This document shows, in pieces, positions 25,111 through 36,930 of a DNA stretch of 64,000 nucleotides (position 1 is its first letter; each line of letters opens with the position of its first letter). The notes beneath the pieces are model-generated. The model was not told where the DNA came from, did no database searches, and was given only the letters and a program-made list of their open reading frames with translations. The DNA lies in contig CAKKTE020000559.1 in the NCBI GenBank assembly GCA_920105625.2, forward strand, positions 62,001 through 126,000. Direction: 5' to 3'. The translations under genes and the position numbers were made by a program. This stretch comes from Clusia tigrina (Eukaryota > Arthropoda > Insecta > Diptera > Clusiidae).

Positions 25111-25789
25111 AGGTGTAGGACGTACCGTATGGAAGTTAGGGCCATTTGAAGTTTTATCAGTGTTTGATTTGGGATTCGAGGTTACCATAGCTTTGAGCGA
25201 TAGCTTAAATTGACAAGAGGCTCGAGTACTTTATTGTTACAAAATTTCAAGGTTTTATGACGCTCCAGTAAAAAGTTACAAGCATTTGTATGTTGCAAAC
25301 TTTGATAGGTGTAGGACGTACCGTATAGAAGTTAGGGCCATTTGAAGTTTTATCAGTGTTTGATTTGGGACTCAAGGGTAGCATAGCTCTGAGCGATAGC
25401 TTAAATTGACAAGGGGATCGAATACTTTATTGTTACAACATTTCAAGGTTTTATGACGCTCCAGTAAAAAGTTACAAGCATTTGTATGTTGCAAACTTTG
25501 ATAGGTGTAGGACGTACCGTATAGAAGCTAGGGCCATTTGAAGTTTTATCAGTGTTTGATTTGGGTCTCAAGGGTAGCATAGCTTTGAGCGATAGCTTAA
25601 ATTGATAAGAGGCTCGAGTACTTTATTGTTACAAAATTTCAAGGTTTTATGACACCCCATTAAAAAGTTACAAGCATTTGTATGTTGCAAACTTTGATAG
25701 GTGTAGGATGTACCGTATAGAAGTTAGGGCCATTTGAAGGTTTATCAGTGTTTGCTTTGGGACTCAAGGCTAGCACAGCTTTGAGTGAT
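25111..25789 (+). repeat. Tail of unit B joined to a partial six-monomer cassette
   Basis: After f and g monomers (GATTCGAGG, GGGGATCGAATAC) the array continues with the second half of the cassette seen four times earlier: GAAGCTAGGG, GGGTCTCAAGG, TTGATAAGAGG, GACACCCCATTAAAAAG, GGATGTACC, then the GCTAGCACAGC monomer (25748). The cassette runs on to about 26150, inside the next unit. The ACACAATTTC monomer is missing, so this fifth copy is partial. Confidence 0.8.
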
Positions 25790-27548
25790 AGCTTAAAATT
25801 GCAAGAGGCTCGAGTACTTTATTGTTACAAAATTTCAAGGTTTTATGACGCTCCAGTAAAAAGTTACAAGCATTTGTATGTTGCAAACTTTGGTAGGTGT
25901 AGGACGTACCGTATAGAAGCTAGGGCCATTTGAAGTTTTATCAGTGTTTGATTTGGGACTCAAGGGTAGCATAGTTTTGAGCGATAGCTTAAATTGATAA
26001 GAGGCTCGAGTACTTTATTGTTACAAAATTTCAAGGTTTTATGACACCCCATTAAACAGTTACAAGCATTTGTATGGTGCAAACTTTGATAGGTGTAGGA
26101 CGTACCGTATAAAATTTAGGGCCATTTAAAGTTTTATCAGTGTTTGATTTGGGACTCAAGGGTAGCATAGCTTTGAGCGATAGCTTAAATTGACAAGAGG
26201 CTCGAGTACTTTATTGTTAGAAAATTTCAAGGTTTTATGATGCTCCAGTAAAAAGTTACAAGCATTTGTATGTTGCAAACTTTGATAGGTGTAGGACGTA
26301 CCGTATAGAAGTTAGGGCCATTTGAAGGTTTATCAGTGTTTGTTTTGGGACTCAAGGGTAGCACAGCTTTGAGCGATAGCTTAAATTGGCAAGAGGCTCG
26401 AGTACTTTATTGTTACAATATTTCAAGGTTTTATGACGCTCCAGTAAAAAGTTACAAGCATTTGTATGTTGCAAACTTTGATAGGTGTAGGACGTACCGT
26501 ATAGAAGTTAGGGCCATTTGAAGTTTTATCAGTGTTTGATTTGGGACTCAAGGTTAGCATAGCTTTGAGCGATAGCTTAAATAGACAAGAGGCTCGAGTA
26601 CTTTGTTGTTACAAAATTTCAAGCTTTTATGACGCTCCAGTAAAAACTTACAAGCATTTGTATGTTGCAAACTTTGATAGGTGTAGGACGTACCGTATAG
26701 AAGTTAGGGCCATTTGAAGTTTTATCAGTGTTTGATTTGGGACTCAAGGGTAGCATAGCTTTGAGCGATAGCTTAAATTGTCAAGAAACTCGAGTACTTT
26801 ATTGTTACAACATTTCAAGGTTTTTTGCCGCTCCAGTAAAAAGTTACAAGCATTTGTATGTTGCAAACTTTGATAGGCGTAGGACGTACCGTATAGAAGT
26901 TAGGGCCATTTGGAGTTTTATCAGTGTTTGAATTGGGACTCAAGGGTAGCATAGCTTTGAGCGAAAGCTTAAATTGACAAGAGGCTCGAGTATTTTATTG
27001 TTACAAAATTTCAAGGTTTTATGACGCTCCAGTAAAAAGTTACAAGCTTTTGTATGTTGCAAACTCTGATAGGTGTAGGATATACCGTATAGAAGTTAGG
27101 GCCATTTGAAGGTTTATCAGTGTTTGCTTTGGGACTCAAGGGTAGCACAGCTTTGAGCGATAGCTTAAATTGGCAAGAGGCTCGAGTACTTTCTTGTTAC
27201 AAAATTTCAAGGTTTTATGACGCTCCAGTAAAAAGTTATAAGCATTTGTATGTTGCAAACTTTGATAGGTTTAGGACGAACCGTATAGAAATTAGGGCCA
27301 TTTGAAATTTTATCAGTGTTTGATTTGGGACTCAAGCGTAGCATAGCTTTCAGCGATAGCTTAAATTGACAAGAAGCTCGAGTACTTTATTGTTACAAAA
27401 TTTCAAGGTTTTATGACGCTCCAGTAAAAAGTTACAAGCATTTGTATGTTGCAAACTTTGATAGTTGTAGGACGTACCGTATAGAAGTTAGTTTGAAGTT
27501 TTATCAGTGTTTGATTTGGGACTCAAGGTTAGCATAGCTTTGAGCGAT
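25790..27548 (+). repeat. 9-mer higher-order unit C, copy 1 (1,759 bp)
   Basis: The offset of 1,759 bp to copy 2 equals nine monomers minus the 5 bp deletion at 27487-27491. Ordered marks are TTAAAATTGCAAG (25793), TTTGGTAGG, CATAGTTTTGAGCG, CACCCCATTAAACAG, GTTTTGGGACTC (26336), TACTTTGTTGTTAC with AAAACTTACAAGC, TTTTTTGCCGC, and GGTTTAGGACGAACCG. Copy 1 has GACGTACC near 26295 and TAGGTGTAGG near 26480; copy 2 has GATGTACC and TAGTTGTAGG. Confidence 0.92.
27487..27491 (+). repeat. 5 bp deletion marker (first of nine)
   Basis: GTTAG is followed directly by TTTGAAG; the usual GGCCA is missing. The other eight copies have their GTTAG at 29246, 30613, 35986, 39986, 41544, 42126, 45737 and 49295. 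All nine lie just downstream of TAGTTGTAGG (TAGTTGTGGG at 49.27 kb), so the deletion and that substitution travel together as one haplotype. TAGTTGTAGG also occurs without the deletion on the left, for example at 4732. Confidence 0.92.
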
Positions 27549-29307
27549 AGCTTAAAATTGCAAGAGGCTCGAGTACTTTATTGTTACAAAATTTCAAGGT
27601 TTTATGACGCTCCAGTAAAAAGTTACAAGCATTTGTATGTTGCAAACTTTGGTAGGTGTAGGACGTACCGTATAGAAGCTAGGGCCATTTGAAGTTTTAT
27701 CAGTGTTTGATTTGGGACTCAAGGGTAGCATAGTTTTGAGCGATAGCTTAAATTGATAAGAGGCTCGAGTACTTTATTGTTACAAAATTTCAAGGTTTTA
27801 TGACACCCCATTAAACAGTTACAAGCATTTGTATGGTGCAAACTTTGATAGGTGTAGGACGTACCGTATAAAATTTAGGGCCATTTAAAGTTTTATCAGT
27901 GTTTGATTTGGGACTCAAGGGTAGCATAGCTTTGAGCGATAGCTTAAATTGACAAGAGGCTCGAGTACTTTATTGTTAGAAAATTTCAAGGTTTTATGAT
28001 GCTCCAGTAAAAAGTTACAAGCATTTGTATGTTGCAAACTTTGATAGGTGTAGGATGTACCGTATAGAAGTTAGGGCCATTTGAAGGTTTATCAGTGTTT
28101 GTTTTGGGACTCAAGGGTAGCACAGCTTTGAGCGATAGCTTAAATTGGCAAGAGGCTCGAGTACTTTATTGTTACAATATTTCAAGGTTTTATGACGCTC
28201 CAGTAAAAAGTTACAAGCATTTGTATGTTGCAAACTTTGATAGTTGTAGGACGTACCGTATAGAAGTTAGGGCCATTTGAAGTTTTATCAGTGTTTGATT
28301 TGGGACTCAAGGTTAGCATAGCTTTGAGCGATAGCTTAAATAGACAAGAGGCTCGAGTACTTTGTTGTTACAAAATTTCAAGCTTTTATGACGCTCCAGT
28401 AAAAACTTACAAGCATTTGTATGTTGCAAACTTTGATAGGTGTAGGACGTACCGTATAGAAGTTAGGGCCATTTGAAGTTTTATCAGTGTTTGATTTGGG
28501 ACTCAAGGGTAGCATAGCTTTGAGCGATAGCTTAAATTGTCAAGAAACTCGAGTACTTTATTGTTACAACATTTCAAGGTTTTTTGCCGCTCCAGTAAAA
28601 AGTTACAAGCATTTGTATGTTGCAAACTTTGATAGGCGTAGGACGTACCGTATAGAAGTTAGGGCCATTTGGAGTTTTATCAGTGTTTGAATTGGGACTC
28701 AAGGGTAGCATAGCTTTGAGCGAAAGCTTAAATTGACAAGAGGCTCGAGTATTTTATTGTTACAAAATTTCAAGGTTTTATGACGCTCCAGTAAAAAGTT
28801 ACAAGCTTTTGTATGTTGCAAACTCTGATAGGTGTAGGATATACCGTATAGAAGTTAGGGCCATTTGAAGGTTTATCAGTGTTTGCTTTGGGACTCAAGG
28901 GTAGCACAGCTTTGAGCGATAGCTTAAATTGGCAAGAGGCTCGAGTACTTTCTTGTTACAAAATTTCAAGGTTTTATGACGCTCCAGTAAAAAGTTATAA
29001 GCATTTGTATGTTGCAAACTTTGATAGGTTTAGGACGAACCGTATAGAAATTAGGGCCATTTGAAATTTTATCAGTGTTTGATTTGGGACTCAAGCGTAG
29101 CATAGCTTTCAGCGATAGCTTAAATTGACAAGAAGCTCGAGTACTTTATTGTTACAAAATTTCAAGGTTTTATGACGCTCCAGTAAAAAGTTACAAGCAT
29201 TTGTATGTTGCAAACTTTGATAGTTGTAGGACGTACCGTATAGAAGTTAGTTTGAAGTTTTATCAGTGTTTGATTTGGGACTCAAGGTTAGCATAGCTTT
29301 GAGCGAT
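27549..29307 (+). repeat. 9-mer higher-order unit C, copy 2 (1,759 bp)
   Basis: This is a near-identical tandem copy of the preceding unit. The junction lies inside a hybrid monomer starting near 27507: its left part (CAAGGTTAGC) belongs to the unit's last monomer and its right part (TTAAAATTGCAAG) to the first. At the far end, near 29.3 kb, the corresponding monomer reads TTAAATTGACAAG, showing the parental sequence. Confidence 0.92.
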
Positions 29308-30839
29308 AGCTTAAATTGACAAGAGGCTCGAGTACTTTATTGTTACAAAATTTCAAGGTTTTATGACGCTCCAGTAAAAAGTTACAAGCATTTGTATGTT
29401 GCAAACTTTGATAGGCGTAGGACGTACCGTATAGAAGTTAGGGCCATTTGAAGTTTTATCAATGTTTGATTTGGGACTCAAGGGTAGCATAGCTTTGAGC
29501 GATAGTTTAAATTGACAAGAGGCTCGAGTACTTTATTGTTACAAAATTTCAAGGTTTTATGACGCTCCAGTAAAAAGTTACAAGCATTTTTATGTTGCAA
29601 ACTTTGATAGGTGTAGGACGTACCGTATAGAAGTTAGGGCCATTTGAAGTTATATCAGTGTTTGATTTGGGACTCAAGGGTAGCATAGCTTTGAGAGATA
29701 TCTTAAATTAACAAGGGGCTCGAGTACTTTATTGTTACAAAATTTCAAGGTTTTATGACGCTTCTGTAAAAAGTTACAAGCATTTGTATGTTGCAAACTT
29801 TGATAGGTGTAGGACGTACCGTATAGAAGAAAGGGCCATTTGAAGTTTTATCAGTGTTTGATTTTGGACTCAAGGGTAGCATAGGTTTGAACGATAGCTT
29901 AAATTGACAAGAGGCTCGAGTACTTTATTGTTACAAAATTTCAAGGTTTTATGACGCTTCAGTAAAAAGTTACAAGCATTTGTATGTTGCAAACTTTGAT
30001 AGGCGCAGGACGTACCGTATAGAAGTTAGGGCCATTTGGAGTATTATCAGTGTTTGAATTGGGACTCAAGGTTAGCATAGCTTTGAGCGAAAGCTTAAAT
30101 TGACAAGAGGCTCGAGTATTTTATTGTTACAAAATTTCAAGGTTTTATGACGCTCCAGTAAAAAGTTACAAGCTTTTGTATGTTGCAAACTCTGATAGGT
30201 GTAGGATATACCGTATAGAAGTTAGGGCCATTTGAAGGTTTATCAGTGTTTGCTTTGGGACTCAAGGGTAGCACAGCTTTGAGCGATAGCTTAAATTGGA
30301 AAGAGGCTCGAGTACTTTCTTGTTACAAAATTTCAAGGTTTTATGACGCTCCAGTAAAAAGTTACAAGCATTTGTATGTTGCAAACTTTGATAGGTTTAG
30401 GACGAACCGTATAGAAATTAGGGCCATTTGATGTTTTATCAGTGTTTGATTTGGGACTCAAGGGTAGCATAGCTTTCAGCGATAGCTTAAATTGACAAGA
30501 AGCTCGAGTACTTTATTGTTACAAAATTTCAAGGTTTTATGACGCTCCAGTAAAAACTTACAAGCATTTGTATGTTGCAAACTTTGATAGTTGTAGGACG
30601 TACCGTATAGAAGTTAGTTTGAAGTTTTATCAGTGTTTGATTTGGGACTCAAGGTTAGCATAGCTTTGAACGATAGCTTAAATTGACAAGAGGCTCGAGT
30701 ACTTTATTGTTACAAAATTTCAAGGTTTTATGACGCTCCAGTAAAAAGTTACAAGCATTTGTATGTTGCAAACTTTGATAGGTTTAGGACGTACCGTATA
30801 GAAGTTAGGGCCATTTGAAGTTTTATCAGTGTTTGATTT
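29308..30839 (+). repeat. Mixed monomers and a 1,367 bp-offset copy of unit C's end
   Basis: Monomers from 29.3 to 30.0 kb include the first GATATC type (GAGAGATATCTTAAATTAAC, 29693). Segment 30045-30670 repeats 28680-29303 at offset 1,367 bp (seven monomers minus 5), including GTACTTTCTTG, GGTTTAGGACGAACCG, TTTCAGCG and the 5 bp deletion (30613). The last monomer before 30840 is a hybrid that starts the next unit. Confidence 0.75.
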
Positions 30840-33234
30840 GGGACTCAAGGGTAGCACAGCTTTGAGCGATAGCTTAAATTGGCAAGAGGCTCGAGTACTT
30901 TCTTGTTACAAAATTTCAAGGTTTTATGACGCTCCAGTAAAAAGTTACAAGCATTTGTATGTTGCAAACTTTGATAGGTTTAGGACGAACCGTATAGAAA
31001 TTAGGGCCATTTGAAGTTTTATCAGTGTTTGATTTGGGACTCAAGGGTAGCATAGCTTTCAGCGATAGCTTAAATTGACAAGAAGCTCGAGTACTTTATT
31101 GTTACAAAATTTCAAGGTTTTATGACGCTCCAGTAAAAAGTTACAAGCATTTGTATGTTGCAAACTTTGATAGGCGTAGGACGTACCGTATAGAAGTTAG
31201 GGCCATTTGAAGTTTTATCAGTGTTTGATTTGGGACTCAAGGTTAGCATAGCTTTGAGCGATAGCTTAAATTGACAAGAGGCTCGAGTACTTTATTGTTA
31301 CAAAATTTCAAGGTTTTATGACGCTCCAGTAAAAAGTTACAAGCATTTGTATGTTGCAAACTTTGATAGGCGTAGGACGTACCGTATAGAAGTTAGGGCC
31401 ATTTGAAGTTTTATCAGTGTTTGATTTGGGACTCAAGGGTAGCATAGCTTTGAGCGACAGTTTAAATTGACAAGAGGCTCGAGTACTTTATTGTTACAAA
31501 ATTTCAAGGTTTTATGACGCTCCAGTAAAAAGTTACAAGCATTTTTATGTTGCAAACTTTGATAGGTGTAGGACTTACCGTATAGAAGTTAGGGCCATTT
31601 GAAGTTTTGTCAGTGTTTGATTTGGGACTCAAGGGTAGCATAGCTTTGAGCGAAAGCTTAAATTGACAAGAGGCTCGAGTATTTTATTGTTACAAAATTT
31701 TAAGGTTTTATGACGCTCCAGTAAAAAGTTACAAGCATTTCTATGTTGCAAACTCCGATAGGTGTAGGACGTACCGTATAGAAGTTAGGGCCATTTCAAG
31801 TTTTATCAGTGATTGATTTGGGAATCAAGGGTAGCATAGCTTTGAGCGATAGCTTAAATTGACAAGAGGCTCGAGTACTTTATTGTTACAAAATTTCATA
31901 GTTTTATGACGCTCCAGTAAAAAGTTACAAGCATTTGTATGTTTGTATTAGACGCTCCAGTAAAAAGTTACAAGCATTTTTATGTTGCAAACTTTGATAG
32001 GTGTAGGACGTGCCGTATAGAAGTTAGGTCCATTTGAAGTTTTATCAGAGTTTGATTTGGGACTCAAGGGTAGCATAGCTTTGAGCGATAGCTTAAATTG
32101 ACAAGAGGCTCGAGTACTTTATTGTTAAAAAATTTCAAGGCTTTATGACGCTCCAGTAAAAAGTTACAAGCATTTTTATGTTGCAAACTTTGATAGGTGT
32201 AGGACGTACCGTATAGAAGTTAGGGCCATTTGAAGTTTTATCAGTGTTTGATTTGGGACTCAAGGGTAGCATAGCTTTGAGCGATATCTTAAATTAACAA
32301 GCGGCTCGAGTACTTTATTGTTACAAAATTTCAAGGTTTTATGACGCTCCAGTAAAAAGTTACAAGCATTTGTATGTTGCAAACTTTGATAGGTGTAGGA
32401 CGTACCGTATAGAAGTAAGGGCCATTTGAAGTTTTATCAGTGTTTGATTTTGGACTCAAGGGTAGCATAGCTTTGAACGATAGCTTAAATTGACAAGAGG
32501 CTCGAGTACTTTATTGTTACAAAATTTCAAGGTTTAATGACGCTTCAGTAAAAAGTTACAAGCTTTTGTATGTTGCAAACTCTGATAGGTGTAGGACGTA
32601 CCGCATAGAAGTTAGGGCCATTTGAAGTTTTATCAGTGTTTGATTTGGGACTCAAGGGTAGCACAGCTGTGAGCGAAAACTTAAATTGACAAGAGGCTCG
32701 AGTACTTTATTGTTACAAAATTTCAAGGTTTTATGACGCTCCAGTAAAAAGTTACAAGCATTTGTATGTTGCAAACTTTGATAGGCGTAGGACGTACCGT
32801 ATAGAAGTTAGGGCCATTTGAAGTTTTATCAGTCTTTGATTTGGGACTCAAGGGTAGCACAGCTGTGAGCGAAAGCTTAAATTGACAACAGGCTCGAGTA
32901 CTTTATTGTTACAAAATTTCAAGGTTTTATGACGCTCCAGTAAAAAGTTACAAGCATTTGTATGTTGCAAACTTTGATAGGCGTAGGACGTACCGTATAG
33001 AAGTTAGGGCCATTTGGAGTTTTATCAGTGTTTGAATTGGGACTCAAGGGTAGCATAGCTTTGAGCGAAAGCTTAAATTGACAAGAGGCTCGAGTATTTT
33101 ATTGTTACAAAATTTCAAGGTTTTATGACGCTCCAGTAAAAAGTTACAAGCTTTTGTATGTTGCAAACTCTGATAGGTGTAGGATATACCGTATAGAAGT
33201 TAGGGCCATTTGAAGGTTTATCAGTGTTTGCTTT
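30840..33234 (+). repeat. Higher-order unit D with stub, copy 1 (2,395 bp)
   Basis: This unit is twelve monomers plus a 43 bp stub (31908-31950). Ordered marks include TAGCACAGCTTTG with GTACTTTCTTG, GGTTTAGGACGAACC, TTTCAGCG, CATTTTTATG, GGACTTACC with GAAGTTTTGTCAG, CATTTCTATG with CTCCGATAGG, CATAGTTTTATG, GATATCTTAAATTAAC, GAAGTAAGGGCC, TTTGAACGATAGC, ACAGCTGTGAGCG twice, and TTTGGAGTTTTATC. Confidence 0.92.
31908..31950 (+). repeat. 43 bp partial-monomer stub 1
   Basis: After CATAGTTTTAT, a piece running from GACGCTCCAG to GTATGTTTGTATTA is followed at once by a fresh GACGCTCCAG. About 43 bp of the monomer is thus present twice and phase is shifted. The TTTGTATTA end is not in the consensus. 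Confidence 0.93.
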
Positions 33235-35629
33235 GGGACTCAAGGGTAGCAAAGCTTTGAGCGATAGCTTAAATTGGCAAGAGGCTCGAGTACTTTCTTG
33301 TTACAAAATTTCAAGGTTTAATGACGCTCCAGTAAAAAGTTACAAGCATTTGTATGTTGCAAACTTTGATAGGTTTAGGACGAACCGTATAGAAATTAGG
33401 GCCATTTGAAGTTTTATCAGTGTTTGATTTGGGACTCAAGGGTAGCATAGCTTTCAGCGATAGCTTAAATTGACAAGAAGCTCGAGTACTTTATTGTTAC
33501 AAAATTTCAAGGTTTTATGACGCTCCAGTAAAAAGTTACAAGCATTTGTATGTTGCAAACTTTGATAGGCGTAGGACGTACCGTATAGAAGTTAGGGCCA
33601 TTTGAAGTTTTATCAGTGTTTGATTTGGGACTCAAGGTTAGCATAGCTTTGAGCGATAGCTTAAATTGACAAGAGGCTCGAGTACTTTATTGTTACAAAA
33701 TTTCAAGGTTTTATGACGCTCCAGTAAAAAGTTACAAGCATTTGTATGTTGCAAACTTTGATAGGCGTAGGACGTACCGTATAGAAGTTAGGGCCATTTG
33801 AAGTTTTATCAGTGTTTGATTTGGGACTCAAGGGTAGCATAGCTTTGAGCGATAGTTTAAATTGACAAGAGGCTCGAGTACTTTATTGTTACAAAATTTC
33901 AAGGTTTTATGACGCTCCAGTAAAAAGTTACAAGCATTTTTATGTTGCAAACTTTGATAGGTGTAGGACTTACCGTATAGAAGTTAGGGCCATTTGAAGT
34001 TTTGTCAGTGTTTGATTTGGGACTCAAGGGTAGCATAGCTTTGAGCGAAAGCTTAAATTGACAAGAGGCTCGAGTATTTTATTGTTACAAAATTTTAAGG
34101 TTTTATGACGCTCCAGTAAAAAGTTACAAGCATTTCTATGTTGCAAACTCCGATAGGTGTAGGACGTACCGTATAGAAGTTAGGGCCATTTCAAGTTTTA
34201 TCAGTGATTGATTTGGGAATCAAGGGTAGCATAGCTTTGAGCGATAGCTTAAATTGACAAGAGGCTCGAGTACTTTATTGTTACAAAATTTCATAGTTTT
34301 ATGACGCTCCAGTAAAAAGTTACAAGCATTTGTATGTTTGTATTAGACGCTCCAGTAAAAAGTTACAAGCATTTTTATGTTGCAAACTTTGATAGGTGTA
34401 GGACGTGCCGTATAGAAGTTAGGTCCATTTGAAGTTTTATCAGAGTTTGATTTGGGACTCAAGGGTAGCATAGCTTTGAGCGATAGCTTAAATTGACAAG
34501 AGGCTCGAGTACTTTATTGTTAAAAAATTTCAAGGTTTTATGACGCTCCAGTAAAAAGTTACAAGCATTTTTATGTTGCAAACTTTGATAGGTGTAGGAC
34601 GTACCGTATAGAAGTTAGGGCCATTTGAAGTTTTATCAGTGTTTGATTTGGGACTCAAGGGTAGCATAGCTTTGAGCGATATCTTAAATTAACAAGGGGC
34701 TCGAGTACTTTATTGTTACAAAATTTCAAGGTTTTATGACGCTCCAGTAAAAAGTTACAAGCATTTGTATGTTGCAAACTTTGATAGGTGTAGGACGTAC
34801 CGTATAGAAGTAAGGGCCATTTGAAGTTTTATCAGTGTTTGATTTTGGACTCAAGGGTAGCATAGCTTTGAACGATAGCTTAAATTGACAAGAGGCTCGA
34901 GTACTTTATTGTTACAAAATTTCAAGGTTTAATGACGCTTCAGTAAAAAGTTACAAGCTTTTGTATGTTGCAAACTCTGATAGGTGTAGGACGTACCGCA
35001 TAGAAGTTAGGGCCATTTGAAGTTTTATCAGTCTTTGATTTGGGACTCAAGGGTAGCACAGCTGTGAGCGAAAACTTAAATTGACAAGAGGCTCGAGTAC
35101 TTTATTGTTACAAAATTTCAAGGTTTTATGACGCTCCAGTAAAAAGTTACAAGCATTTGTATGTTGCAAACTTTGATAGGCGTAGGACGTACCGTATAGA
35201 AGTTAGGGCCATTTGAAGTTTTATCAGTCTTTGATTTGGGACTCAAGGGTAGCACAGCTGTGAGCGAAAGCTTAAATTGACAACAGGCTCGAGTACTTTA
35301 TTGTTACAAAATTTCAAGGTTTTATGACGCTCCAGTAAAAAGTTACAAGCATTTGTATGTTGCAAACTTTGATAGGCGTAGGACGTACCGTATAGAAGTT
35401 AGGGCCATTTGGAGTTTTATCAGTGTTTGAATTGGGACTCAAGGGTAGCATAGCTTTGAGCGAAAGCTTAAATTGACAAGAGGCTCGAGTATTTTATTGT
35501 TACAAAATTTCAAGGTTTTATGACGCTCCAGTAAAAAGTTACAAGCTTTTGTATGTTGCAAACTCTGATAGGTGTAGGATATACCGTATAGAAGTTAGGG
35601 CCATTTGAAGGTTTATCAGTGTTTGCTTT
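33235..35629 (+). repeat. Higher-order unit D with stub, copy 2 (2,395 bp)
   Basis: All marks of copy 1 recur at exactly 2,395 bp. Few differences are visible, for example GATATCTTAAATTAACAAGG followed by GGC here and CGGC in copy 1, AAGGTTTAATGACG at 33310 where copy 1 has TTTTATG, and TCAGTCTTTG at about 35030 for TCAGTGTTTG. The start of a third copy extends to about 35960 and then switches to a monomer with the 5 bp deletion. Confidence 0.92.
34303..34345 (+). repeat. 43 bp stub 2
   Basis: Identical structure and join (GTATTAGACGC), 2,395 bp after stub 1, in unit D copy 2. Confidence 0.93.
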
Positions 35630-36887
35630 GGGACTCAAGGGTAGCACAGCTTTGAGCGATAGCTTAAATTGGCAAGAGGCTCGAGTACTTTCTTGTTACA
35701 AAATTTCAAGGTTTAATGACGCTCCAGTAAAAAGTTACAAGCATTTGTATGTTGCAAACTTTGATAGGTTTAGGACGAACCGTATAGAAATTAGGGCCAT
35801 TTGAAGTTTTATCAGTGTTTGATTTGGGACTCAAGGGTAGCATAGCTTTCAGCGATAGCTTAAATTGACAAGAAGCTCGAGTACTTTATTGTTACAAAAT
35901 TTCAAGGTTTTATGACGCTCCAGTAAAAAGTTACAAGCATTTGTATGTTGCAAACTTTGATAGTTGTAGGACGTACCGTATAGAAGTTAGTTTGAAGTTT
36001 TATCAGTGTTTGATTTGGGACTCAAGGTTAGCATAGCTTTGAGCGATAGCTTAAATTGACAAGAGGCTCGAGTACTTTATTGTTACAAAATTTCAAGGTT
36101 TTATGACGCTCCAGTAAAAAGTTACAAGCATTTGTATGTTGCAAACTTTGATAGGCGTAGGACGTACCGTATAGAAGTTAGGGCCATTTGAAGTTTTATC
36201 AGTGTTTGATTTGGGACTCAAGGGTAGCATAGCTTTGAGCGATATCTTAAATTAACAAGGGGCTCGAGTACTTTATTGTTACAAAATTTCAAGGTTTTAT
36301 GACGCTCCAGTAAAAAGTTACAAGCATTTGTATGTTGCAAACTTTGATAGGTGTAGGACGTACCGTATAGAAGTAAGGGCCATTTGAAGTTTTATCAGTG
36401 TTTGATTTTGGACTCAAGGGTAGCATAGCTTTGAACGATAGCCACATTGACAAGAGGCTCGAGTACTTTATTGTTACAAAATTTCAAGGTTTTATGACGC
36501 TTCAGTAAAAAGTTACAAGCATTTGTATGTTGCAAACTTTGATAGGTGTAGGACTTACCGTATAGAAGTTAGGGCCATTTGAAGTTTTGTCAGTGTTTGA
36601 TTTGGGACTCAAGGGTAGCATAGCTTTGAGCGAAAGCTTAAATTGACAAGAGGCTCGAGTATTTTATTGTTACAAAATTTCAAGGCTTTATGACGCTCCA
36701 GTAAAAAGTTACAAGCATTTCTATGTTGCAAACTCCGATAGGTGTAGGACGTACCGTATAGAAGTTAGGGCCATTTCAAGTTTTATCAGTGATTGATTTG
36801 GGAATCAAGGGTAGCATAGCTTTGAGCGATAGCTTAAATTGACAAGAGGCTCGAGTACTTTATTGTTACAAAATTTCATAGTTTTAT

Positions 36888-36930
36888 GACGCTCCAGTAA
36901 AAAGTTACAAGCATTTGTATGTTTGTATTA
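36888..36930 (+). repeat. 43 bp stub 3
   Basis: Same GTATTAGACGC join as stubs 1 and 2, in a rearranged derivative of unit D. Confidence 0.93.

Noticed and set aside
31908..31950. Stub as a mobile element insertion
   Set aside because: It is made of the monomer's own sequence, has no terminal inverted repeats and no target-site duplication beyond the repeat itself. An internal rearrangement explains it.
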